Positions 8,994 through 16,346 of a stretch of 64,000 nucleotides of DNA are shown piece after piece (the first letter of the stretch is position 1; every line of letters starts with the position of its first letter). This DNA comes from Candidatus Villigracilis affinis. Its GTDB lineage: Bacteria > Chloroflexota > Anaerolineae > Anaerolineales > Villigracilaceae. A program made the position numbers and the translations under genes. Below the pieces are notes generated by a model that saw nothing but the letters and a program-made list of their open reading frames with translations, searched no databases and had not been told where the DNA came from. The DNA is taken from assembly GCA_016718275.1 (NCBI GenBank), contig JADKEA010000021.1, positions 223,509-287,508 on the forward strand, given 5' to 3'.

Positions 8994-10200
8994 GTTTTCT
9001 CCTTTGGCGTAACATATCGATCGCGCCCCACATGGGAACGACCAATACCAATACCATCAGCAATACGTACGGCGAAAGATTGCGAACCGCCACACCCGTG
9101 ACGTTTTGTCCCAGTACGCTTTCGCGCCAGCGTACATCCAACTGGCTGAGCGGAGTGCCGAGCGCGTTGGTGGCGCCAAGCTCACAGCTGAATCCTTCGC
9201 TGTAGGATTGGGTCAGGCGCGCCAGACCTGAAGTCCCATATGTCTCACGGATGTAGGTGACAAATGATTGGGACTGGGCATAAGCCAGAAAGGCGTTGCC
9301 TGCGTCGGCGGGGAAAGAGGCGCACAAGCCTTCCAAAGAAAGCAGGGTGTTATTTCCGCTTGCGATATCGAGCGCGTGTTTGTAATCGGGGTTGGGATAT
9401 TCTGCCATGGCGGCGATGCCTTCGAGCAGCCAGATCGGTTGTGCAGCATAGGTTTTACTGAGCGAACGATACAGCATCACATGCGCAAGCTCATGCGGGA
9501 TCTTGGTTTCAAGTTCGATGGATTGATTCGGGCCGGGAGCGATCGCAACCAGCACCACGCCAAGCTCAGGGTTGGCATGACCGCCGACCCAATCTTCACC
9601 GCCAAGCAACAATGTGTTTTGCAGGTCGGGGGCGTTCGAGTAAATATAAATGTCGATATTTTGTGTGGCTGAAATTGGAATGAATTCATTGATCGCGCGG
9701 ATGCCCGAACCGGCGGCATCCAATGCGGCTGCACCGAAAGCATCATCCCCTGCATACCAGTGCACGACCAGATTATCCCGTTTTATTTCACGCCACGGAA
9801 AACGATTGTCATTGTAAGCAAAAGTGATCGGCGCACTTGTATATGTTTGATTATCGTCGAGCGTGGCCTGAAACCAAAATACGATCTGGCTAAATGGCGG
9901 GAACACATTCAGGGAAGCATCATAGGTGAAACTCACCAAACCATCGGGCGTGAGTTGCACAGGCTCCACGCGGGTCACATCTTCATTTACGCCGCGAAAG
10001 AGCAGGGATATTTGTTGGATGCCAATTGGAGCTGTGACCCTCGCCTGAAACGTGATTGTCTTCCCAAAGGCGACAGCCACCGTGGCACCGTTCACTTCGA
10101 TTCCACCCTGCGCTTGGGCCTGATTCGTATTAAATGGCAGGATCGCGGCGATGAAAAGAACCGCCATTAATCTGAAAATGATCTTTTTGGAAGAAGACAT
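8974..10200 (-). CDS. Secreted, membrane-anchored gluzincin-type metallopeptidase
   Basis: 408 residues. A signal peptide (residues 1-31, ending AQAQG) is followed by a beta-rich N-terminal region (about 33-130), then a peptidase domain with the zinc motif HELAH and the downstream glutamate in LLEGIAAMAEY, as in peptidase MA-like gluzincins. Near the C-terminus one hydrophobic segment (VLLMVLVLVVPMWGAI) and a basic tail anchor it, so the peptidase faces outside. The target is unknown. It lies 3 nt after the AEC transporter gene and overlaps acyP. Confidence 0.8.
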   Translation of the reverse strand: MSSSKKIIFRLMAVLFIAAILPFNTNQAQAQGGIEVNGATVAVAFGKTITFQARVTAPIGIQQISLLFRGVNEDVTRVEPVQLTPDGLVSFTYDASLNVFPPFSQIVFWFQATLDDNQTYTSAPITFAYNDNRFPWREIKRDNLVVHWYAGDDAFGAAALDAAGSGIRAINEFIPISATQNIDIYIYSNAPDLQNTLLLGGEDWVGGHANPELGVVLVAIAPGPNQSIELETKIPHELAHVMLYRSLSKTYAAQPIWLLEGIAAMAEYPNPDYKHALDIASGNNTLLSLEGLCASFPADAGNAFLAYAQSQSFVTYIRETYGTSGLARLTQSYSEGFSCELGATNALGTPLSQLDVRWRESVLGQNVTGVAVRNLSPYVLLMVLVLVVPMWGAIDMLRQRRKRAKQPN

Positions 10201-10203
10201 GTT

Positions 10204-11121
10204 TTACCTCGCTAGAAAAACAATCAATGGCGTTAATGTAAGCGGACTCAGTGCTGTGCCGAGGAAAACGATCGCAGTCACGAGCGACGGTTCCAATTTG
10301 TATTCGGTTGCCACAACGGTGGTTGCGACGGCGGCGGGCATGGCGGCTTCGAGCACATTGCCCTGGCGCACATGTCCCTGCATGCCAAACAAACTTGCGA
10401 GAGCCAGCCCAACCAGCGGGCCGAGCAAAAGTTTGACGGCCACGCCCAGCCCCAGCGCGCGGAAACTGTGTGACCATTCGATGCGGGTCAACTCCAAACC
10501 GAGCAGGATCAGCATGACCGGGATCGCGCCGTTTGCGGCTATCTCAATTGTACGTGAAATGGGCAGGGGAAGTTGAATCGCCAATCCTTTTATTATGAGC
10601 GCCAGCGCCACACCGTAGATGCTGGGAAGCCTGAATAGCCCCAACACTGCCGATTTCAAGTCCATGTGGCCGATGGAAGCGATCACCACACCGACCGTGT
10701 TGAAGAGAATGGTTGTCGTTACATAAAACAGGGATGCGACCGCCAGCGAGTCATCGCCGAATGCGAATTTGACCAGCGGCAGTCCGTAGTTGCCCGTATT
10801 GCCAAATGCCACCGTGAGGATAACGGCCAGCAGATAAGGCTTTTCCAGACGAAACAGTTTTCCAAATATAAAGGCCAGCGAGCCCATCACTGCGATGACA
10901 GAAATAGTATAGCCAACCGTAGTGAGCGCCTGCCGCAGGCTTAATTCGCTTTTGATCATCAGGTCGAAGACAAGCAGAGGGCTGAATACATAAAAGACCA
11001 CACGCCCAAGGGAGCGCGAATCGACGGTGAGCAATTTACCGAGTACAAATCCCGCGCTGCTGACCAGCAGAATGGGGAACAGGTTGTTTGCGAATGTGGT
11101 GATGAGTTCGTTGAAGGACAT
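10204..11121 (-). CDS. AEC-family transporter
   Basis: 305 residues with about ten hydrophobic helices. The family motif GNTGNYGLPLV lies in the middle and PAAVATTVVATEY near the C-terminus, both typical of bacterial members of the auxin efflux carrier family, which carry organic acids such as malate. The substrate cannot be predicted. It is first in a three-gene run with the metallopeptidase and acyP (3-nt gap, then 20-nt overlap). A palindrome at 11150-11178 separates it from miaB. Confidence 0.85.
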   Translation of the reverse strand: MSFNELITTFANNLFPILLVSSAGFVLGKLLTVDSRSLGRVVFYVFSPLLVFDLMIKSELSLRQALTTVGYTISVIAVMGSLAFIFGKLFRLEKPYLLAVILTVAFGNTGNYGLPLVKFAFGDDSLAVASLFYVTTTILFNTVGVVIASIGHMDLKSAVLGLFRLPSIYGVALALIIKGLAIQLPLPISRTIEIAANGAIPVMLILLGLELTRIEWSHSFRALGLGVAVKLLLGPLVGLALASLFGMQGHVRQGNVLEAAMPAAVATTVVATEYKLEPSLVTAIVFLGTALSPLTLTPLIVFLAR

Positions 11122-11149
11122 GGTGGCGAAATTATAACCCCCGAAAATC

Positions 11150-11178
11150 GTAGGGACACGGCGTCGCCGTGTCCCTAC
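11150..11178. repeat. 29-bp palindrome between miaB and the AEC gene
   Basis: GTAGGGACACGGCG (11150-11163), a central T, then CGCCGTGTCCCTAC (11165-11178): a perfect inverted repeat with a one-base centre. It sits just downstream of miaB and just upstream of the AEC gene start. It can act as a transcript end for miaB but lacks a long T tract. Its form suggests a dispersed REP-like element. Confidence 0.8.
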
Positions 11179-11181
11179 CTG

Positions 11182-12534
11182 TTATAGAGAAATCAATTCT
11201 GGTTGTTTTTGCGAGCGTACCCCAGCGAGTTGCGCCTGCATGGACCAGGGTCCCGTCCATGTGACGGTGACGGGGAGGACTTTGCCGCGCAGATTTTCTT
11301 CTGATTCGACGAAGACGAGTTTGTTGGTGGGGGTGCGTCCGCGCCAGCGGCCTTTGACCTTTTCCTCGAAGAGCACATCCACTTTTTCGCCGAGGTATTT
11401 CTTGTTGATCTCACTGACGATCTGCTCTTGCAAGTCATCGAGCAGGTGCAGGCGGCGGAGTTTGTCTTCTTCGGGCACGTCATCTTCCATGCGGCGGGTG
11501 GCGACGGTTCCCTCTCGAACGGAGTAGCGTGCCAGATGCGCCACATCCAGTTTCAGGTCAGATAAGACGCGGTACGTTTCCATAAATTGTTCTTCGGTTT
11601 CGCCGGGGAATCCGACAATGATGTCGGTGGCGATGGAACAATCTGGAATTTGCGCGCGGATCTTTCCCACGAGGTCGCGGAATTGCTGCTGGGTGTATCC
11701 GCGTTTCATGTTCGAAAGCACTTCATCGTCGCCCGCTTGAATGGGGAGTTCGATGTGCGGCATGACGCGCGGAAGTTCGGCGATGGCTTGAATGAGGTCG
11801 TCGTCGAAATAATTGGGGTGCGAGGTCAGGAAGCGGATGCGTTCGATGCCTTCGACATCATGGATGATGCGCAGAAGCGCGGCGAGATTGGGACCGTCGG
11901 GGATGTCTTTGCCGTAACGGTCTACGATCTGACCGAGAAGCGTGATCTCTTTGACGCCCTGTTTCGCCAGCGAGCGGACTTCGCCGACAATATCACCCAC
12001 GGGGCGCGAACGTTCAATTCCGCGCTTGTAGGGGATGATGCAAAACGTGCAGGCATGTGAACAGCCGTAGACGATGGGTACATGCGCGCTGATGAGTTTG
12101 CCCTGCTCTGCCACGGGGAGAATCAGTTCATCGTCCATCATCAGGAAGCGGCGAGTCGTTTCCGCGTCTTCCATCGATTGAACTTCTCCCTGGGTGAGAT
12201 GCGAGATCAATGGCCCGGGGTCGGATGGCGGCGAGAAGACATCCACATAGGGAAGTTTCGCCTTCAATTTCTCCGCGCCGCGCACACCGACCATGCAACC
12301 CATTAAGTTGATGACGAGGTTGGGATTCTTTTTCTTCAACGGCGCAAGCGAAGAGACGCGCCCCATTGCCTTATCTTCGGCGGATTGGCGCACGACACAG
12401 GTATTTAAAACGATAACGTCTGCTTCTTCGATGGTTTCGGTAAGGGTGTAGCCAAGATGCTCAAGCGAAGAGCCGACCCGCTGTGAGTCGGCGACGTTCA
12501 TTTGGCAGCCTTCGGTCCAGATATGGTATTTCAT
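11182..12534 (-). CDS. miaB: tRNA-2-methylthio-N6-dimethylallyladenosine synthase
   Basis: 450 residues from the ATG at 12532-12534, preceded by CAGGAG; an in-frame extension to 12642 has no ribosome site and is rejected. The N-terminal UPF0004 domain has CQMNVADS and other conserved Cys positions for the auxiliary cluster. The radical SAM motif is CSHACTFC (CxxxCxxC) and a TRAM domain closes the protein. MiaB adds a methylthio group to i6A37 of tRNAs reading U-starting codons. A decayed copy of its first about 50 bp plus upstream region lies at 12968-13071. Confidence 0.93.
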   Translation of the reverse strand: MKYHIWTEGCQMNVADSQRVGSSLEHLGYTLTETIEEADVIVLNTCVVRQSAEDKAMGRVSSLAPLKKKNPNLVINLMGCMVGVRGAEKLKAKLPYVDVFSPPSDPGPLISHLTQGEVQSMEDAETTRRFLMMDDELILPVAEQGKLISAHVPIVYGCSHACTFCIIPYKRGIERSRPVGDIVGEVRSLAKQGVKEITLLGQIVDRYGKDIPDGPNLAALLRIIHDVEGIERIRFLTSHPNYFDDDLIQAIAELPRVMPHIELPIQAGDDEVLSNMKRGYTQQQFRDLVGKIRAQIPDCSIATDIIVGFPGETEEQFMETYRVLSDLKLDVAHLARYSVREGTVATRRMEDDVPEEDKLRRLHLLDDLQEQIVSEINKKYLGEKVDVLFEEKVKGRWRGRTPTNKLVFVESEENLRGKVLPVTVTWTGPWSMQAQLAGVRSQKQPELISL

Positions 12535-12630
12535 GGTGCTCCTGATTTCTAATAGGCGCAAATTATACCAAGAGCGGTCTGGATTCGAGGACTTGCGTGT
12601 AAATCGGGAGTGGCGAATTCCGTGGGCCAA

Positions 12631-12707
12631 CCACAAAGGCACGAAGCCGCAAAGCCACTAAGAATCCTTTGTGCCTTAGAGTCTTTATGACTTCGTGGTC
12701 AATCGAT
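12631..12707. repeat. Imperfect palindromic spacer repeat, 'CAAAG/GAAG' family
   Basis: ACCACAAAGGCACGAAG near the left end mirrors GACTTCGTGGT at the right end, around GCCACTAAG and GTGCCTTAGAG. Similar A/G-rich arms (CGCAAAG, GCCAAG, CACGGAG) answered by CTTTG/CTCCGTG arms occur in spacers near 19825, 27465, 41580 and 55017, so this looks like a dispersed family. Confidence 0.6.
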
Positions 12708-12758
12708 GGGCTCTTGCTCCAAGGCGGCGAGAGCACTTTTGCAGCTGTCTTTTTATTT

Positions 12759-12857
12759 CTAGTCCAGAAGTGATTGGGGAATATTGCCGCCGTTCTCGGC
12801 GACTTTCCTCAACACTTCCTTATGAAGCCAGACATTCATTTTCGCTGAATCTTTCAT
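12759..12857 (-). CDS. Possible small ORF or gene remnant
   Basis: An ATG at 12855-12857 opens a 32-codon frame (MKDSAKMNVWLHKEVLRKV at the start, ending NIPQSLLD) closed by TAG. It has no strong ribosome site. The charged helical composition could be a remnant of a DNA-binding or antitoxin-like protein, but I do not recognise it. It lies in a degenerate region next to a decayed miaB fragment, so a remnant is more likely than a working gene. Confidence 0.25.
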   Translation of the reverse strand: MKDSAKMNVWLHKEVLRKVAENGGNIPQSLLD

Positions 12858-12967
12858 CGTCAATAAACAACTAAGTGATCAACCTATCCTTGTCCACAAA
12901 ATAAACCCCGTCATAACTGTTTGTAAACAAAAAAGCACCTTACAAAGATGTTACGGAATTCATCGTG

Positions 12968-13071
12968 CAGTGAGTCGGCGACATTCATTTGACAGCCTTC
13001 GTTCAGATTTGATATTTCATGTTGTTCTTGAACTTCATAGGCGGGAGTTGTACCACGAGCGGTTTGGATTC
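12968..13071 (-). pseudogene. Decayed duplicate of the miaB 5' region
   Basis: This 104-bp stretch aligns with 12481-12586, the first codons of miaB plus its upstream region, at roughly 80 percent identity with single-base gaps. The shared core includes TGAGTCGGCGAC and ATTTCATG. In the copy the frame reads MKYQI and then TGA, so it cannot code for MiaB. It looks like an old local duplication or the scar of a lost paralogue. Confidence 0.7.
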
Positions 13072-13094
13072 AAACTTTGAAATTGTGATTAAGG

Positions 13095-13141
13095 TGTAAT
13101 CCCTCAAATCGCTGTTTTATTCAGCGGCTTGAGGGATTACA
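13095..13141. terminator. Hairpin downstream of pilin-like gene
   Basis: TGTAATCCCTCAA (13095-13107) pairs perfectly with TTGAGGGATTACA (13129-13141), with an inner CGCTG/CAGCG pair (13110-13114 and 13122-13126). It lies 48 bp after the stop of the minus-strand pilin-like gene. There is no strong T tract on that strand, so terminator activity is probable rather than certain. Confidence 0.6.
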
Positions 13142-13188
13142 TTATTTTATTGGAAATATAAGTGGATAATTTGACAGATAGATCTAGC

Positions 13189-13665
13189 CTATTTCCATGT
13201 GCATAATCGGCTCCATCTCTTGTATGTGTAAGATGAGCATCCATTGCTTGCACTTAGGCTGGCACATGCGCTTTGATTTGAAGCGAATGCGCTTCCTGCG
13301 GTACATGCCAGTATGGTTGGAGTGGATGTAGGAATGGTGGTTGATGTTGGAATAGGGGTAAATGTAGGGACTGCGGTAAATGTAGGAACTGTAGTTAATG
13401 TGGCGACAGTGGTTGATGTGGGAAACTGGGTTGATGAATTTATTGGGGTCTGAGTGATACTCAATCCTGGAAGGATTAGTTCGCCATTTTGAACTGTGAC
13501 CCCGCCAGAGGTTTGTGTTATCAGGCTGACCATCGCAGTTTTGATCGCGGGCCCGATTGCAATCAATACGCCGATCAATATAACGGCAACCAAGGCGCCA
13601 ATGAGAGAATATTCCACAAGCCCCTGACCATTTTCATTTCTTTTAGTTAAAATTTTTTGTTTCAT
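13189..13665 (-). CDS. Flp-type pilin-like protein with Thr/Pro-rich tail
   Basis: 158 residues, three times the length of a normal Flp pilin. Residues 1-45 are a class IVb prepilin: NG/QGLVEYSLIGALVAVIL with cleavage after Gly and Glu at +5. After the hydrophobic helix comes a soluble segment, then about 45 residues of Thr/Pro/Val/Ser repeats (FPTSTTVATLTTVPTF type), then a short tail with three Cys (ILACTAG, SACASL, NGCSSY) and a last Cys near the end. The tail is a likely glycosylated stalk with a disulfide-bonded tip. It lies beside a sensor/regulator pair on the same strand and has a perfect palindrome 96-120 bp upstream. Confidence 0.75.
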   Translation of the reverse strand: MKQKILTKRNENGQGLVEYSLIGALVAVILIGVLIAIGPAIKTAMVSLITQTSGGVTVQNGELILPGLSITQTPINSSTQFPTSTTVATLTTVPTFTAVPTFTPIPTSTTIPTSTPTILACTAGSAFASNQSACASLSASNGCSSYTYKRWSRLCTWK

Positions 13666-13760
13666 TTCTTTTTTCCATTGATTGAATGAACTGAATATGA
13701 ATACATCTTATCCGTGTCACTTGTTTAACGCATCCGTTTGGCGTTTAAATTCTGTGTAAG

Positions 13761-13785
13761 TTTGTTTAAGTACTACTTAAACAAA
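13761..13785. promoter_or_regulatory. Candidate operator palindrome upstream of pilin-like gene
   Basis: TTTGTTTAAGTA (13761-13772), central C, TACTTAAACAAA (13774-13785): a perfect 12-bp inverted repeat centred about 108 bp upstream of the pilin-like start. It partly overlaps the A-tract of the adjoining terminator. NarL-type regulators bind such palindromes and one is encoded next door, so it may be that regulator's site; this is inference. Confidence 0.45.
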
Positions 13786-13810
13786 AAAAGCCCCTATGAG
13801 TGGGCTTTTT
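13785..13810 (-). terminator. Intrinsic terminator after response regulator gene
   Basis: AAAAAGCCC (13785-13793), loop CTATGAGT, GGGCTTTTT (13802-13810). It lies 25 nt beyond the stop of the response regulator on the minus strand and gives GGGGC followed by seven T in that direction. It separates the sensor/regulator operon from the pilin-like gene. Confidence 0.85.
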
Positions 13811-13834
13811 GAATACTCTTCTCAATTTGCTAGC

Positions 13835-14485
13835 TTATTCGGCTTTCAGGTGATGATGGGCATACGCTACGGCTTGAGTACGGTTTTTTAATCCCAGACG
13901 CCGCAAGATGTTGTGGATGTGTGCTCGTACAGTGGATTCTTCCAAATGCAGAAGTTTGGCAATTTCATCATCCGAATGTCCCTCTGCCAGCAAGGAGAGG
14001 ATTTCCTGCTGGCGTGATGTAAGAGATTCCTGAGTATTGTCAGTTAATGGCGCCATTTTTGACCTGCGCAACCCCTGAAATAATTTCAATGTAATGCCTG
14101 ATGGCAAATAGGGGATTCCATCCGCTACTTTGCGAATCGCCTCTAATAGATACGTCCTTGGTGCGGTTTTTGGAAAATATCCCAATGCTCCTGCTTGAAT
14201 GGCAGATACTACCCGCTCTTCATTTTCCATGCTGGAAAGCACGAGTATTTTTGCATTGGGATCGTTCTCCATGATTTTTTCAATTGCCTCCAATCCGCTC
14301 ATTTTCGGCAGCAATAGGTCCATCATAATTACATCTGGTTTGATGGTTTCAAGCATTTTAAGTGCCTTGATGGCGTCAGGTGCTTCGCCAATCATTTCAA
14401 GATCATCCTCCCCTTCAAAGGCGGTTTGCAGGGCTTCGCGCATCATGGGATGATCGTCCACGATCAGGATTTTTATTTTATTCAT
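13835..14485 (-). CDS. NarL/FixJ-type response regulator
   Basis: 216 residues. The receiver domain (1-120) has the acidic pair in IVDDHPMMREAL, phosphoacceptor Asp in MMDLLLPKMSG, the conserved Ser/Thr in LVLSSMEN and Lys in GYFPKTAP. A LuxR-type HTH (about 150-210) carries LTSRQQEILSLLAEG and STVRAHIHNILRRLG. Its start overlaps the sensor kinase stop by 8 nt, so the two form one pair. Target genes are unknown; the adjacent pilin-like gene is a reasonable candidate. Confidence 0.92.
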   Translation of the reverse strand: MNKIKILIVDDHPMMREALQTAFEGEDDLEMIGEAPDAIKALKMLETIKPDVIMMDLLLPKMSGLEAIEKIMENDPNAKILVLSSMENEERVVSAIQAGALGYFPKTAPRTYLLEAIRKVADGIPYLPSGITLKLFQGLRRSKMAPLTDNTQESLTSRQQEILSLLAEGHSDDEIAKLLHLEESTVRAHIHNILRRLGLKNRTQAVAYAHHHLKAE

Positions 14486-16235
14486 GCGGTTCCTTTATCT
14501 CAGCGCGAAATAATACGCTGGTTCCTTTTCCCGGCGAAGATGTAACCAATAACTCTCCACCAAGTAGTTCTGCCCGTTCTCGCATCGTATGCAAGCCCAT
14601 CCCGCCACTCATTAAATGGGCGGGGTCAAAACCTACGCCTTTATCGGCGATCTCCAGTTCGAGGTGTGTGTTGTTGCAGATAAAAAATACTTTTACCTTG
14701 CTTGTCTGCGCATGTTTAAGTACATTGTTCAATGCTTCAATCGTAATCCAGAATAGATTTTCGTTCCATTTTTGCGGGATGTGTGCGAAGGTGCCATCCA
14801 TGATCACTTCTGTTTGGACTCCAACACGGCTTTCAACAAAATTAAATCGCTCTTGTAAAGCGGCAGCCAGGTCCGTAATCTCGTCCGTCTGTTGCGATTG
14901 GGTCTCAAAAACCAGAAGACGAATTTCCTTGAGCGCCCGTCGTCCGCTTTCCTGTATTCGTTCGGCAACAGATACGGCTTTATTGATATTGCCTTTGGTG
15001 AGAAGTGAGATCAGTGTTTCAGAGAAAAGAATCAAACTGTGAATGGATTGATTGACAGAATCATGCATGTCACGTCCCAGGCGGCGTCGTTCCTCCTGTT
15101 TTGCCAGCCGACGTTGCTGTGCCACGATTTGTGACTGGGAATCGCGGAGATTCTTGTTCAGTTCTTGAATCTCAAAAAGTTTTTGTTCCAGAGCCTGCTC
15201 GTTTTCGTGATGTTCTGTGACATCGCTAAACATGAGAAGTTTGCCGTATTGCTTCCCAAAATTGTCTGTAAACAAAGTTAAATGCGTATCGAATACTCTT
15301 TTTCTTTCCTCTTGTACAACGGTTAATTGTGATGTGTTGTCGGTGTCGCGTGAAAAAAGTTCGATAATTTCAGGCCAGTTTTTCATGGCGACGTCCAGCT
15401 TTTTTCCTAATAACTCATGGTTGATTTGGAATATTTTCTGCGCGGCCAGATTGAAATCCACGATAGAGTTGTTTTCATCTAAAACCAGGACGCAATCGCT
15501 CATCTGCTCAATCATTTTATAGCGCGCAATTGGGACAAGGTCGAGCAGGCGCGTACCATATAAAACTAGAACAAACATGATCCCAAAAATGGAAAACATG
15601 ATGGGCGCCCAATCCACCCCTTTGAGTTTCTGATTTCCCAGTAAATAAACTACACTGCCTGCTGCAGAAAATATACTTGCGATAAAAAGCAGACGGGCCT
15701 GTCGCCGTGTCAATTGCGGGCCTTTATAGGATGTTTGCCATAGAGGCAGGATAATGATCAAGATCATCAAATAGCCACTGATGGATATCCAGGGATATCC
15801 CTGTCCATGCTCGAAAATGACAGTGTTGTTGCCAAGGTCACTTCTGGTGAAACTGCTCCACAATAATCCGTGCCAGTCATTGGTCCAAGCCAGCAGAATA
15901 TTGAAAATTGGAATGAATCCCAAAAATACTTTCACCATCTTGTGTTTTAGCCAGCTCTCATAACCTGCATACGTCAGTGCGAATAGAGCAAGAAAAGCAA
16001 TGGCACTGTTGTAACACGTGAATTCCAGTTTCGCAAAAAAAACTTTTAATGCAATTGGGATGGCCGCATAATCCAGCCCGGCGGACACCGTCCAAAAAGC
16101 AATTGTCCACATAGCCAATAAAATATACAGCCCACCATTGCTTTTTCTCCTTTGCCAACTAACATAAATGGTGAAGGAGTTTATCAAGGTGGTTATGGAT
16201 AAGATTGCACTGACGTTGTTGGTTATATTGAACAT
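14478..16235 (-). CDS. 7TM-PAS sensor histidine kinase (NarL type)
   Basis: 585 residues. Seven hydrophobic segments (1-225) form a histidine-kinase-N-7TM sensor, followed by linker TRLLDLVPIAR and a PAS domain (about 240-350). A coiled coil leads to a HisKA_3 dimerisation domain with phosphoacceptor His in GRDMHDSVNQSIHSL, then a HATPase_c domain with N-box EALNNVLKHAQ and G-box DKGVGFD. The signal is unknown. Its N-terminal module and linker are shared with the diguanylate cyclase at 4572-6194, so both may sense the same type of cue. It overlaps its regulator by 8 nt. Confidence 0.9.
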   Translation of the reverse strand: MFNITNNVSAILSITTLINSFTIYVSWQRRKSNGGLYILLAMWTIAFWTVSAGLDYAAIPIALKVFFAKLEFTCYNSAIAFLALFALTYAGYESWLKHKMVKVFLGFIPIFNILLAWTNDWHGLLWSSFTRSDLGNNTVIFEHGQGYPWISISGYLMILIIILPLWQTSYKGPQLTRRQARLLFIASIFSAAGSVVYLLGNQKLKGVDWAPIMFSIFGIMFVLVLYGTRLLDLVPIARYKMIEQMSDCVLVLDENNSIVDFNLAAQKIFQINHELLGKKLDVAMKNWPEIIELFSRDTDNTSQLTVVQEERKRVFDTHLTLFTDNFGKQYGKLLMFSDVTEHHENEQALEQKLFEIQELNKNLRDSQSQIVAQQRRLAKQEERRRLGRDMHDSVNQSIHSLILFSETLISLLTKGNINKAVSVAERIQESGRRALKEIRLLVFETQSQQTDEITDLAAALQERFNFVESRVGVQTEVIMDGTFAHIPQKWNENLFWITIEALNNVLKHAQTSKVKVFFICNNTHLELEIADKGVGFDPAHLMSGGMGLHTMRERAELLGGELLVTSSPGKGTSVLFRAEIKEPHE

Positions 16236-16346
16236 CAGAAATGCCTGTTTAATGGATTTGTTTCATGTTGCTCTTCATGAGTTTACCCGACCTGACTGCT
16301 GAAATCAATCATATGCCCTGTATAGCGTTGGTATAATTCTTTCGCT

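Larger units (their letters stand above)
12535..13188. other. Degenerate intergenic region
   Basis: 654 bp without an intact recognisable gene. It holds an imperfect palindromic repeat (about 12631-12707), a possible 32-codon ORF (12759-12857), a decayed duplicate of the miaB start region (12968-13071) and a hairpin (13095-13141). The remainder (about 12860-12960) is AT-rich and shows nothing recognisable. Confidence 0.7.

Noticed and set aside
13320..13440. Repeating GGTTGATGTGG/AATGTAGGAACT units, CRISPR-like at first sight
   Set aside because: They are in-frame Thr/Val/Pro codon repeats of the pilin-like gene, without unique spacers.
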